DNA from: Solenopsis invicta
Lineage: Eukaryota > Arthropoda > Insecta > Hymenoptera > Formicidae
Assembly (NCBI RefSeq): GCF_016802725.1
Contig: NC_052667.1
Location: 15,980,346-16,044,345, forward strand
DNA length: 64,000 nucleotides
Direction of reading: 5' to 3'
Shown here: positions 20,960 through 32,103 of the stretch, piece after piece
How positions within the stretch are numbered: position 1 is the stretch's first letter
How the letters are laid out: each line of letters begins with the position of its first letter
Notes under the pieces: model-generated
Told to the model about the DNA's origin: nothing
Seen by the model: the letters and a program-made list of their open reading frames with translations, nothing else
Database searches by the model: none
Translations under genes and position numbers: made by a program

Positions 20960-21950
20960 ACAGACATTAGTTCTAATGCTGTGATTGGTGATAAAAGTGA
21001 TCCAAGTGATTCAAGTGCTCTTAGAGCATGCGACGCAAACAAACCTTATATAGTCAACATCTGGAACATTAAGCAAAGAACTACCAAAGAACCTCTACTA
21101 ATGTCTTTAAACTTAAACCTGACCAAACAAACAAATATATTAAAATTTTGCTATAGTGTAAAGTTACGTTCAAATCTCCACATCAAAGACGAGAAATACC
21201 CCAATGTGCTAATTGTCAGCACTATGGCCACACTAAAAGTTTTTGCCGCTGAAAAACAAGATGTGTTAAACGCAGTTCATCATTCCACTATATGTAGACT
21301 TCCCACCTAAGATCAAATAATATCAAATGTGTGTTGTGCAAGAGTAATCACCCTGTTAATTACAAAGGCTGTATGATTTATAAAAATCTACAGGTATGCA
21401 AACATCCAATTCTACGTAAAAAAGAACTGCTGCACGAACGCAAGATGCTGAAATGGAATAGAATAACCTGCAGATTACATTCTCAAAATCAATCTCACAA
21501 GTACAACAAAGGCGAACATATGCATACATGGGAACATAGGTTATACAAGAACAAATCGCTCCAAGCACTCCAGTTAGAAGTAAAACGACTAGAGAGGTAA
21601 GGAATACAAGTTCGAAAGTCAATGGGGGATATGGGGATATGCTCGAATTCAAGGCCATGATGATAGAACTCAAGGACAAAATAAGCGCCATGTTGAACAT
21701 ACTAACTGCTCTAGTTAATAAAATATTATAATAGGAATTTGAAACACCAATGAGCTGTCAAAACACACGCAAGTTAAAATATTTTTTATTAAACTACAAT
21801 ATAGACGTTATGCTTATCTCTAAAATGCGTTTCACAAATAGAAAATACTTTTGTATGCACAAATACAATATATATGACACGATACATCCAGATGACACGA
21901 CTCATGGATCTGCCATTATAATCAAAAACAATGTCAATTAAAACAATATC
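20960..21950 (+). pseudogene. Jockey-like LINE remnant: ORF1 end and start of the endonuclease ORF
   Basis: Plus-strand frames read a gag-like ORF1 with remains of CCHC zinc knuckles. The order is a C..C..GH block near 21210-21240, a second C..C..H block near 21330-21370, and then a basic region rich in K and Q up to about 21600. After ORF1 stops near 21731, a new frame reads KLKYFLLNYNIDVMLISKMR, the N-terminal part of an apurinic-type endonuclease (the usual E of SETR is K here), and breaks off at about 21950. RT is absent. Several frameshifts make it non-functional. Confidence 0.65.
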
Positions 21951-22069
21951 AATCTTGTGTGAAAAAATCATTCCAAAAAGAATATTTACAAAAAACTATT
22001 GTGGTGGTTGAGGACATAAATCTATAAAAAACTCTTTCAGACAAGTTCTTAGAAGTTAAAGCAGTGCCA

Positions 22070-22290
22070 GTGACACAAAAATGTCATTACTTTTTTTCTG
22101 TACCAGGCAAAAAGCAGCTTCTTATTAAAAAATGTTCTAATGCAGAAGTAGTTTCTTGTTTCCAAAAAAAGAAATCTATAACAAAAAATACAAAATACAA
22201 AAAATGTATAGTATGTAACTTTAGTAACAAAAAAAAGGAATAAAATAAACACTTGTTTAAGAAAAGGTTATTTTTTCCTTATTTTTTGTA
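22070..22290 (-). repeat. Exon-like repeat X, copy 2 (inverted)
   Basis: The reverse complement matches 18165-18375 over about 190 bp, including the acceptor-like TTGTTATAG, the body (GCATTAGAA..TTAATAAGAAGCTGCTTTTTGC) and a donor-like TG|GTA. Frame is lost relative to copy 1. The two copies lie about 4 kb apart in inverted orientation. Confidence 0.5.
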
Positions 22291-22320
22291 TTATTATAAT
22301 ACAAATACTGTATATACAAG

Positions 22321-23656
22321 GTGTTTTGCAATCACCGAGCAATATTTTAACGGTGTATTCTGGAGGTAAAGTGAAGCAAAAAATCTTAATACAAAAATGT
22401 CGAAACTGCAATAGTTTTTGAATTATAACCAATCAAAGATAACCAGTAATGTCGCGTAGTATTGGCGCGCTCAGGCACGTAATTCCACAGCACATTAATC
22501 GGTTTATCATTTATTATTGATTTCACATAATATTGATTTTTACTACACAGTTTATTCCTAAGAATGTTATTAATTATTACTGTTAGAATTATTAAGTTTT
22601 ATTGTTTCATAATTGCGAAACAAGAATTTTTACGTTTTTGACATAAAATATATTGTAATTATAAAAAATTTATTATTATTGTTGTAGTTTTTACTTTTAA
22701 ATTGTGAAATCGTATAATTATATTATAATAAATCAAGGAAATAAGATTAAATCGTCCACATTTCAAAAGCAATTTTTATTTTTATTTTGATTTTGATATA
22801 CTGATTGTGATATAAATTCTTTACAGTTTTTTCAGGGGGGAAAGGGTTAATATAGATGCTAGTAAGCATCAAGTATTATTAAATTAATTTTAATTTAATA
22901 AAAGTGATATTACTAACTCTTATTCAATTATAACTGTGTTATATGAAAGTAACGGCGCGCAGTTTGGTTGAGTCTGAGAAAGTATATAAAATCACACGTA
23001 TACATAAAGCACTGAAATCCAGCTATGACCGAATAGGCCTGCTTGTTTAGATAGTATGTTACATGTATCGGTCAAATATCTTTCTAGTATTTAAATAGTT
23101 ATTAAATTAATTAATTTAATTTGTAATATTATATCGTCATTCAATATCAGTTTAGAATTGTGTTTCAAAACTGACAAATAATCGCATGCTAGAAGTTGAA
23201 AAATCACACAAAAGTATTCTCAAAATTTAATTTAATTAAATTAGTCTTTTTGCTTCTTAAATTGTGTCGTCTATAAATCGGCTGAATTCAACTTACTCCT
23301 ACTATTTGTGAAGACTATTTAATTTTTCTTTAATTCTAACTATGCTGCTCGCTTGTAGTCAATCCCTCCTCACCGCGTTACGGTTCTTTCCTCGGCAACA
23401 GCCAAGCGGTCCTATCCATGCGTGGTAGTTGCTGCTTTACTCCCTCTCGTCACGCCGCCTGGTCCTAGCTTGGTGATGGCTAGGTGGTCCCGCGCGCGGT
23501 AGGTAGGGAAAATACGCCTTCATTTGCCGACTTTAATTAATTTTTAAATTGTTAACTATTGCGAATTTTGAAAAATGTTAAAGGACTTTTTTTCTCAGTT
23601 TCACTTACTCTATTAACCCATGAGGGTATAAGCAGATTTTCTGGGTCATCCTGTAT
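22321..23656. mobile_element. Putative 1.3-kb element with ACARGRTG ends
   Basis: The left end follows TATAT and begins ACAAGGTGTTTTGCAATCACC. The right end is TCTGGGTCATCCTGTATATA, so both termini read ACARGRTG inward and adjoin TATATA. The interior is AT-rich except for a GC-rich block at 23340-23510, and no ORF is recognised. Boundaries rest on short similarity only. Confidence 0.4.
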
Positions 23657-23746
23657 ATAGTATATAATATTTTAATGTAATAATTTGTTAAATTTGTTAA
23701 ATACAACCTTAAATTTTCCTCTGCGATGCGAAATTATTTGTTAATA

Positions 23747-24662
23747 CGAGGTGTGTTCAAAAAATACCGGGAATTTTCGTTTTTTGAAAAAAATATTTAT
23801 TTATTCGTCTACATTAATGTTGTCGCCTTCAAAATAGTCACCATTAGATATTATGCACTTATGCCAGCGCTTCTTCCAATCCCCGAAACACTTCTCAAAC
23901 TCGATCTTTGGGATAGCCTTTAGCTCTTTCAGCGATGCGCTTTTAATGTCATCTATGCTTGTAAAACGACGGCCCTTTAAGGTTCTCTTTATTTTTGGAA
24001 ATAGGAAAAAGTCACACGGAGCCATGTCTGGCGAATATGGAGGCTGGGGCATCATTACAGTATTGTTTTTGGCCAAAAATTCACGAACAAGTGAAGTGTG
24101 AGCAGGTGCATTATCGTGGTGCAAAAGCCATAAATTGTTTTTCCATAAATTCGGGCGTTTAATGTCATGGCATGAGCCAATTGATATGCCAACATCATCA
24201 GCGACTTCTCTGATTGTGATTCGGCGATTGTTCTTAAACATTTCTTTCACTTTTTCGACGTTTTCATCGGTTCTTGATGTGCTGGGGCGTCCTTGGCGTT
24301 CGTCATCTTCAACGTCTTCACGGCCATCTTGGAAACGATTATACCACTCGTAAACTCTTGTTTTACTCATAGCAGACTCACCATAGGCTTTTGTTAACAT
24401 TTCACACACTTTATGTTATTTTTTACGCAAAATTTTATACAAATTCTTTGATCCATTTTTTTTCAGAAACGAAAATCGCCGAGCTCATAAAAACACGTGT
24501 AACCTTAGCGGCTGCCACAGACAAAGTAAACAATGAATACAGCTCAACATTTCAGCATACTTCAGGGGCATATATACCAACATAAACAAAAAAAAATTTG
24601 ACTGTCGGACTCTCCAAACCCGCGAAATTTAAAAATTCCCGTTACTTTTTGAACACACCTCG
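23747..24662 (-). mobile_element. mariner with internal deletion (CGAGGTGTGTTCAAAAA ends)
   Basis: Terminal inverted repeats begin CGAGGTGTGTTCAAAAA, with the complement at the other end, each next to TA (23745-23746, 24663-24664). The element is 916 bp, against about 1.3 kb usual for mariners, because the middle of the transposase is missing. Gene on the minus strand. Confidence 0.85.
23801..24452 (-). pseudogene. mariner transposase lacking the central part
   Basis: From ATG near 24452 the frame reads MDQRICIKFCVKNNIK, then a +1/-1 shift leads into the 202-codon frame 23801-24409. Residues 1-82 are the helix-turn-helix region, including YEWYNRFQDGREDVEDDERQ. About 140 residues, including the first catalytic Asp, are deleted after ISIGSCHDI. 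The frame resumes with LLHHDNAPAH (D99) and SPDMAPCDFF (D133). The distance between these Asp residues is one shorter than the usual DD34D. It retains a near-normal C-terminus. It is not expected to be catalytic. Confidence 0.85.
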
Positions 24663-25730
24663 TATATTACGCTTGGAACTTCTGAAACTCACCGGTGAGA
24701 TACACGCTCCGTCCTACATCGTTTTCATCTCGAAATTATATCTCGAAAATGGCTGGGCCTTTGATAATACGACTTTGCACAATTAAAATAGATATATAGT
24801 ATTTTATTTTGAATTAAAAATAAAAATCGATGTTGGTCCTTGGTTATGGTTTCAAAGATTTTGAAAGCTTAAATGGAAATAATAATAAAGATTCGAGTTA
24901 CTTAAAATCTGACAATTAAGTTCAGAACTCTCGAGATTTAAACAACAAAAAATTGGAAATGAGGCTAATAAGAGTCAGCGCAGATATAAATGCGCAATCA
25001 CAAATATTAGTATTCTACAATATATTTATTCATTCTAGATTATAAAAAAACGAACGTTTCGACTCACTTTGGTGTCATCCTCAGCGTATTAGATAAAAGA
25101 AACTTGAAAAATCTCTGAAAAAGTATCCAGCCGTTATTAGTCCATAATGCAATAAACATTTAAGTCACCAACGGTTTGCCAAATTCAATAGTGGCATCTT
25201 TATCACAGTGTCGACAAAATTGACATTTCTCTATATAATTCATGCGTTATATTTTAAAAGACATACAATTTTCATTAACACTGATGTAGTGATTCACCCC
25301 ATTGGAACTGATAAAGACTTGGTGAAGCCTTGGATGTCGTTTTTCAATCAGGAATAATCTCTTGTCAAAAATGTCTAATCAAGAAATTTCCGTTCCGCAA
25401 CGAGATGTATTCCTCGTCTCAAGTAAAACTGTTTACTAACTACATTAAATCTTAATTCCAAACAATATTGACAAAACATGCTAACTTAACGGAACACAAA
25501 ATGTCAAGCGGTCAAAATAAAGATGTGCTTAATAAGTAGAAAATAAATAAAACAAATAAAAAAAATCGTACTGTATAAAAATATATAAATAATAAGTAAT
25601 AGAGAATAAATAAGAGTAAAAAATTAATAAAATAAAAGAAGTCATGTCGTATAAAAATATATAAATAAATTAGATTTAAAATAAACATAAATCGATTCTC
25701 TTACAATTTTTTAAATAATGACAGATAGAG
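24663..25730. other. Non-coding stretch with a PLE-like 3' motif
   Basis: No gene. At 25040-25085 (minus) CTGAGGATGACAC, AAA and GTGAGTCGAAACGTTCG recall the PLE terminal motif, so part of 25030-25440 may be a PLE 3' end. At 25540-25690 an AT-rich segment containing GTATAAAAATATATAAATAA is present twice. Confidence 0.4.
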
Positions 25731-26017
25731 GAGGCCGGGGTAAAATGTTCCTGAGGTACATTGTTACAGTGGTTATAATTTCAAAATAAAAAAAGATAGC
25801 GATATGTTCTAAGTATGTCACGAAACAACAACCAATCACGCAAGTGCGGCAACTATTTTAATATTGCAAGTAGCGTTTAAGTTAATTTACGCCGCGGTCT
25901 GTGTAAAGACATGCTCGTAAATTAAGTAAGTAAATATTTGTCCATCGTAATTTTTTGGTCTATTTTGCTTATTTAAGGTAGTTCCTATTATTTATTGTGT
26001 TTATGTAGATGGATATA
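25731..26017 (+). repeat. Repeat family A, copy B, first part
   Basis: Reverse-complement match to 945-1229 of copy A, including AGATAGCGATATGTTCTAAG and CGCCGCGGTCTGTGTAAAGACATG. It ends exactly at the AGATGGATATA target duplication (26007-26017) of the RTE insertion and continues at 30722. Confidence 0.9.
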
Positions 26018-26383
26018 CGAGGTCAAGGAAAGGTAGTACCTCTGATTTGCCATTGGGCCTCACTGACCCCAGGGTTCTTGGGTTGTCAGTGCACAGGCGC
26101 GTCTGACCCTGGAATCAAGATCGTCCGTGCGTAGTGAAGAACGACATCCTACACGAGGTGACCCTGTCTTATACAAAACACGGCGCATCTACACTGTGAA
26201 GTCGAAAACTATCACTGATGCAGGGCAGGAGCTATGTCAGTACCGTACTAAGGCGCAGAGAAACTGCCTCGACCCGGCTTAATAATATACTTGGGAGCAG
26301 GACTGTATCAGTGTCAACTGGTCCTGAGACTGCAATGCAGAAGAGAGAGGGACCTTACTGCATTATATCTCCCATGAACGTTT

Positions 26384-27681
26384 ATGGAAATGGAAATGGC
26401 TTATAGTGGAAGTGATCAGTTGTGCGCCCTAACTGACAATCGGCGCTGCAACGGGTCCGGGCCGTGTGGTGTAAAATGGACTACCGGACATATGGCAGTG
26501 AGCAACCAGGCTGCATATGTAAACTTAGCTACTGGAAGACCTGCAGGTGGCACTCTTAACATAGCCACTTGGAACAATAGAGGGTTGCTGTCTCCTGGCA
26601 AACTTTATATCGTCAAGCAGGAGCTAGAGCGGTATGGTATCTCCTTTGCGGGACTCGCCGAAATCCATTGGAAAAGTAGCGGGCATTTCTGGAGTGATGA
26701 CCACTGCGTCTATTTTTCTAGCAACAAGAAACAAAGCCGGAATGGTGTCGCCGTGCTGGTTCCGAAGAGATATAACGACGCCGTTTTGGGATACAAGCCT
26801 GTGAATGATAGGATGATGGTGGTGAAGATCAACACGAGTTCGGTGAGATTAAACCTAATTCAGGTGTACGTCCCAACGAGTGAGGCGCCTAATGAAGACA
26901 CGGAAGCTTTCTATCAGCAACTGGAGGAAACGTTATCGATGATCCCCGGAAGGGAAATTGTGCTAATCCTGGGCAACTTTAATGCCAAGGTAGGGAAAAC
27001 ATGCTTGGATGATCACGCCAGATCAGCAGTTGGTCGGTTTGGGATCGGCGTATGCAATCAACGCGAAGAGCGGCTACTGGATTTTGCAATTGATAATGCA
27101 CTTACGATTGCAAACACAGTATACAAACACCATATACGGCATCTGTACACGTGGGTGTCACCGGGCAGTCGCTACAGGAACCAGATAGACTATGCGTTAA
27201 TCAGCTCAAGATGGAGATCTTCTCTCAAAGATGCAAAAACATATCCTGGAGCATACTGTGGGTCAGACCACAAATTGTTAAAAATAGAATTTAGGCTGAA
27301 GCTAGCTAGGCCTAAGAGGACAGCCTATAGTCGACCAACTCAAGTCAGAGATGGTAACTAATTCAGGGAGATCTTGAGGAGAACTTATGTGCAGCGAGAA
27401 CAACACATGTCCTCAGACGAACTATGGTGCAACGCGAGAAAGTGGATTAGGACCGCTATGGCCCGTGTCAAGACCCCCAGAGAGAGGAGAAAAAAGCAAC
27501 ACTGGATATCGCCCGGCACCTTGGAGATCATCGAGAACAAAAGAACTCTTATTAAGTTCGGGCACCTATCTGAGGAAAAAACAAAATATCTAGCCCAATT
27601 AAACAGAGACATACAGAGGGGCTACAGGCGAGACAAAAACCAATTTATTCTGGATACCTCCCGCGACATAGAGATGCATGC
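26384..27681 (+). pseudogene. RTE endonuclease domain and linker
   Basis: The endonuclease nicks the target so that the RT can prime on it. In the frame from 26384, IATWN (Asn64), AEIHW (Glu93), QIDY (Asp269) and CGSDHK (Asp295, His296) match the endonuclease/exonuclease/phosphatase fold. The catalytic GDFNA motif reads GNFNA here, with N198 in place of the essential Asp. A TAA at 27359-27361 ends the first frame, and the same frame continues for another 108 codons (27374-27700) before the mariner insertion. It is dead, by both the active-site change and the stop. Confidence 0.85.
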
Positions 27682-27683
27682 TA

Positions 27684-28961
27684 TTAGGAGTACAAATTGA
27701 AAACCGCCCTTTTCCAGTAGATGGCGCCAGCGGTAAATGCTGGCGCCAAACGTTAGATCAAAAATTTTAAATGTAAGGTTGGGCATCTGGCAACAATTCC
27801 TTATCATTGCAGTTGTGAATTTTTATCGGCGTTATATATTTTTTTGTGATCGAAAATGTCGAAATTTGTGCCCAATAAGCGTCATTTGCGGGAACTTTTG
27901 CTTTTTGCCTTCAATTCGAAAAAATCTGCGGCTGAGGCGCGTCGAATGATTGTAAAAACTTATGGTGAGGCTTCCATTAGTGAAAGAACGTGTCGAGAAT
28001 GGTTCCAACGCTTCAAAAGTGGTGATTTCGGCGTAGAAGACAAGGAGCGTCCCGGACAGGTGAAAAAGTTTGAAGACGCACAATTGGAAACATTACTGAA
28101 TGAAGATTCATCTCAAACGCAACAGGAGCTTGCAGATTCATTGGGCGTGACTCAACAAGCTATTTCACATCGTTTGAAAACCATGGAAATGATCCAAAAG
28201 CATGGACACTGCCATACGAATTAAAGCCGAGAGACGTTAAACGGCGTTTTTTCGCATGCGAACAGCTGCTCCAACGGCAAAAACGGAAGGGTTTTCTGCA
28301 TCGTATTGTAACCGGCGATGAAAAGTCCATTATGATAATCCAAAGCGAAAAAAATCGTGGGGCTACCGCAGCCATGCATCAACATCGACGGCCAAGCCAA
28401 ACATCTATGGCTCGAAGCTCATGCTGTGTATTTGGTGGGACCAGCTCGGCGTGATTTATTATGAGCTGTTGCAACCGGGTGAAACCATCACAGGAGCTCG
28501 CTACCAAACACAACTAATGCGTTTGAGCCGAGCATTGCAGGAAAAACGGCCACAATACGAGCAAAGACACGAAAAAGTGATGTTGCTGCACGACAACGCT
28601 CGGCCACATGTTGCTCAAGTCGTTAAAACCTATCTGGAAACATTAAAATGGGACGTCTTACCTCATCCGCTGTATTCTCCTGACATCGCCCCTTCAGATT
28701 ACCACTTGTTCCGATCAATGGCGCATGGCCTGGCTGAGCAGCACTTCCATTATTACGAAGAGGCCAAAAACTGGGTCGATTCGTGGATCGCCGCAAAAGA
28801 CGAGCAGTTTTTTCGACGCGGAATTCGTATGCTGCCCGAAAGGTGGGAGAAAGTAGTGGCCAGCGATGGACAATACTTTCAAGAATAAGTATGTAACCAT
28901 TTTTCAACAATCAATCCTCAAATTTTGACAAAAAACGGCGGTTTTCAATTTGTACTCCTAA
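27684..28961 (+). mobile_element. mauritiana-type mariner nested in the RTE
   Basis: The 1278-bp element has perfect 25-bp terminal inverted repeats beginning TTAGGAGTACAAATTGAAAA, flanked by TA at 27682-27683 and 28962-28963. Perfect ends and a nearly continuous gene indicate a recent insertion, younger than the RTE that it splits. A decayed relative with the same end lies at 45507. Confidence 0.92.
27856..28888 (+). pseudogene. mariner (mauritiana-type) transposase, two frameshifts
   Basis: Cut-and-paste transposase of about 344 codons, close to the normal length. It begins MSKFVPNKRHLRELLLFAF and has the helix-turn-helix part with WFQRFKSGDF. A frameshift near 28195 leads into LPYELKPRDVKRRFFACEQ and RIVTGDEK (first Asp). 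A second shift near 28325 restores HYDNPKRKKSWG and then the frame 28421-28888 with MLCIWWDQ, LLHDNARPH (second Asp) and DIAPSDYHLF (third Asp). The Asp spacing is DD34D. Two small indels are the only visible lesions. Confidence 0.9.
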
Positions 28962-28963
28962 TA

Positions 28964-30710
28964 ATAGCAACCAAACAAGAGATCTTTTTTCAAAAATAAA
29001 GGTTATAATCCGACAGTTTCACGCGATGGGTTATGGAAAACGACATAGGCGTGGAGGTGCACGAGATCGAGAAGGTGCTGGACGTATGGAGGAGATACTG
29101 CAAGAAGCTGTATGCGGACCCCCACCGGCCTCTGAATCAGATAAAGCACCCGGAGGCACCTCCCGCAGCCCCCATTATAGTAAAGCCTGACATCATGCGC
29201 GAGGAAATAGAGAGACCGGTAAGTATGCTGAAAAAGGAAAAAGCATGCGGTTCTGACGGCATAACGACTGAAACCATTCAGGCGACTGGCGACCTGGGCA
29301 TTCGGGTGCTCTGGGATATATGCCGCAAAATCTGGCAAACTCAGGAGTGGCCAAAGGAGTGGGCGAAGTCCATCTTTGTACCGCTTCATAAAAAAGGATC
29401 TATGAGGATCTGCAAAAATTACAGACTCATAGCCTTAATGTCACATGCCAGTAAGGTCATGCTGCACATTCTTCACTCAAAAATCAGGTCTTTCCTTGAT
29501 GACCAAATACCTCAAGAACAGGCCGGTTTCGAAGGGGAAACAAATATTAAATGTGAGACAGATAATTGAGAAGGCACGTGAATTTAACTCCCCGGTATAC
29601 CTATGCTTTGTGGACAGAAGGCCTTCGATACCGTCCGGTGGACCCATCTCTGGAGGATCTTAGATGAGATGGAACTGCCCCGTCATCTGGTAGCCCTCCT
29701 CAGGTCACTTTATGATAACAACTCCGCAAAGGTGCAGCTCGAGAACAGGGTATCCTCACAGTTCCGAGTTGGGGCGGGCGTCCGCCAAGGATGTATTCTC
29801 TCGCCGATCCTATTCAACGTCTATACAGAAAGCATCATGCGGAGTGCCCTGGATGACTGGGATGGCGGCTTCTCTGTTGGTGGATGTAAGGTTAGCAACT
29901 TGAAATACGCCGATGACACCACCTCGATTGCCACTACAAAGGAAGACCTAGTGGAACTCATTAGACAAGTCGAGGTTGCCAGTCAGGAGATAGGACTGAA
30001 ACTGAATCGCCAGAAGACCAGGGTTATGATCATTGACAGGAAGAATAACAACCAACCTGACACAACTCGAATTGCGAACTGTGAGGTTGTGTCAAGCTTT
30101 GTATATCTTGGCGCAGTCCTGTCGAATGAGGGTGGCTTCAGTAACGAAATAAGAAAGCGGATTGAGATATCAAGAAGTGCCATGTCTTGTCTCACAAAAG
30201 TATGGAGGGACAAACAAATCTCGAACGCAACCAAAATGAGACTCGTAAAATCACTCGTGTTCTCCATCCTCCTATATGGAGCGGAAACATGGACAGTCCT
30301 AAAGAAGGATCGTGACCGCATCAACGCTTTTGAGATGTGGTGCTGAAGGCAGCTCTTGAGGATTACATGGACGGCCAGACACACGAACGCCTCTGTCCTG
30401 AGTGAGCTCGGAGTTCGCTATCGTTTGGACGCGACTGTGTTCGATCGCATTCTTCGATATTTTGGACATACGATGCGCCGCGAGGGGGGACTCGAGAAGA
30501 CAATCATGGAGGACAGGGTCCTTGGGATGCGTCCGCAAGGGAGAACGCCATCAAAATGGGTGAATCAAATAAAGACATTGACGGGCATTCCTCTACGAGA
30601 ATCTAGGACCGAAGCACTGAATAGAGAAAGGTGGCGCCTATCCGTAAATAGGGCTTTATTTTTTACGAATCACGACGCCTCAGCTATGAAGCAAACAACT
30701 TAGGAGGAAG
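28964..30710 (+). pseudogene. RTE reverse transcriptase
   Basis: The RT copies the element RNA at the nicked target. From 29033 the frame covers the thumb-proximal linker and fingers (KEKACGSDGITTE, WAKSIFVPLHKKG). It shifts near 29535, runs in a second frame to about 29617 (PVYLCFVD), and returns to the first with KAFDTVRWTHLW. VRQGCILSPILF and the catalytic YADD (29905-29916) are intact. A TGA at 30344-30346 replaces the expected Trp codon in EMWCW. The same frame continues from 30347 with LRITWTARHTNASVL to TAG/TAA near 30702. Two compensating frameshifts and one nonsense codon make it inactive. Confidence 0.85.
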
Positions 30711-30721
30711 AGATGGATATA

Positions 30722-31835
30722 CATTCAGAAATATGATACACTAGTGTTTATTTGTCCATTTTAATATGTAGGCAAAAAATTGTATCAAGATGTTACATGT
30801 GTCGAATGGGGCTAATTGTTACCGTAATTTGGGGTACGTTGTTACCCTGGAAAAATTTGCCCTGTCGCATATGTGCAGTTGTCTATATCGATTCTCATTT
30901 TGTTATAGGATGCGGACATATAACAAAAGACAGAAAAAGTTTTAATGGAATATACAACATTTAATCTCAAAGAATTAAAGTGGAAGCAGAAATGAGAAAA
31001 TTTTATTAAAATAAAAATTTTTTAAACTACAAAAACTTGACGCTGTTAGATATTCAAATATCTATCTAATAATCAAATGTTGTAAAGTATAATAGTAACT
31101 TAGAAAATTATAATAACTTACAATGTTATTTAAATGTTAAAGAAACTTAATTTGTAACTAACTTCTAATTGTTTTTATAACGCATATTTTATAAGTGTTA
31201 CATTTATTGCATTCGTTCTGTCAATTCTTTTCCTTGCTTTTCTTATCCAGTAGCGCCATGTTTTCATAGTTAAAAAATTTTTTATTTTAATAAAATGTTC
31301 TTATTTCTGCTTTCTTTTTTAAGTTTTTAATATTTAACTTTTTATTGTTCTTCTAAAAGGTTGATTACTTTTTTATTTTATTATTATTTAAATTAGGTAC
31401 GTAAAAAGATCACAAAGATTATCTTAATATTGTTTTCCTAAAAAGCTGATCATTTTTTTATTTTATTATTATTTAGATTAGATTTTTAAATTTATTATTT
31501 AGAAAGATCGTAAAGATCATTTCAAAGTACTGATCTCATAAATACAAATGTTTGTCACAAAAAAATGAGATAAAATATAGTTTTAAATGTGATTTATAAT
31601 TATTATAAACTCTATGATTGTTAACATAATTATAATTAAATATAAATATCAGTTGTTTAGTTTTAATATACCTGATTGTCTCGTTACCTCGTTAAATATT
31701 AATTATAAATATAATTCACGTGTTTTGATTTATTAAAAAATGTTTTTTTTTTCTTTAAATGACTTTATATCTTTTGGTAACAAATTACCCCAGTGCAGTA
31801 ACAACTAACTCCATGAAGGGGTAAAACGTTCCTCT
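30722..31835 (+). repeat. Repeat family A, copy B, second part
   Basis: Reverse-complement match to 1-945 of copy A up to 31613. It probably continues to about 31835, where AAGGGGTAAAACGTTCCTC echoes the GGGGTAAAATGTTCCT found at the other end (25739). The portion beyond 31613 has no counterpart in the window because copy A is cut off at base 1. Confidence 0.8.
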
Positions 31836-31923
31836 CTGACTCTGACACTTATAAATAACTTTGTACAAAAATCAATGATAATATACTACAATTAACTCTA
31901 ATATACTACAATTTACTTAAATT

Positions 31924-32036
31924 AGAAGTCACCACTTTCTACATACTCGCAGTTCATGATTAATGAAACAACTAGAGCTTATTGGTTGTTACGTTAATCA
32001 TGAACTATAAATATGTAGAAAGATAGCGACTTTTCA
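31924..32036. repeat. ~110-bp foldback hairpin
   Basis: The left arm AAGTCACCACTTTCTACATA..GTTCATGATTAATG pairs with the right arm CATTAATCATGAAC-type sequence, TATGTAGAAAGATAGCGACTT, leaving a short loop around ACTAGAGCTTATT. Pairing extends about 48 bp with a few mismatches. It could be a small MITE or a hairpin RNA source. No target duplication was found. Confidence 0.6.
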
Positions 32037-32103
32037 GTTTGAAAAATTTCCCCATGGACAGAATCAAAGTCCTTGGGTGTGCGTGCGCTCAACAATAAAA
32101 GAG

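Larger units (their letters stand above)
26018..30710 (+). mobile_element. RTE-type non-LTR retrotransposon with 11-bp target duplication
   Basis: The insertion is flanked by AGATGGATATA at 26007-26017 and 30711-30721. Copy A of the host repeat has this sequence once. The net length without the nested mariner is about 3.4 kb. It encodes one polyprotein, with an apurinic-type endonuclease followed by reverse transcriptase, broken by stops, frameshifts and the mariner. The 3' end lacks a poly(A) tail and finishes GAGGAAG. The sequence type (endonuclease with IATWN, RT with YADD, no RNase H) fits the RTE clade. It is probably full length or close to it at the 5' end, since the target duplication is intact. 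Confidence 0.85.

Noticed and set aside
22049..22252. Minus-strand ORF of 67 codons rich in Phe, Tyr and Cys
   Set aside because: It overlaps exon-like repeat X copy 2 but in a frame that copy 1 does not share. The T-run composition explains the residues.
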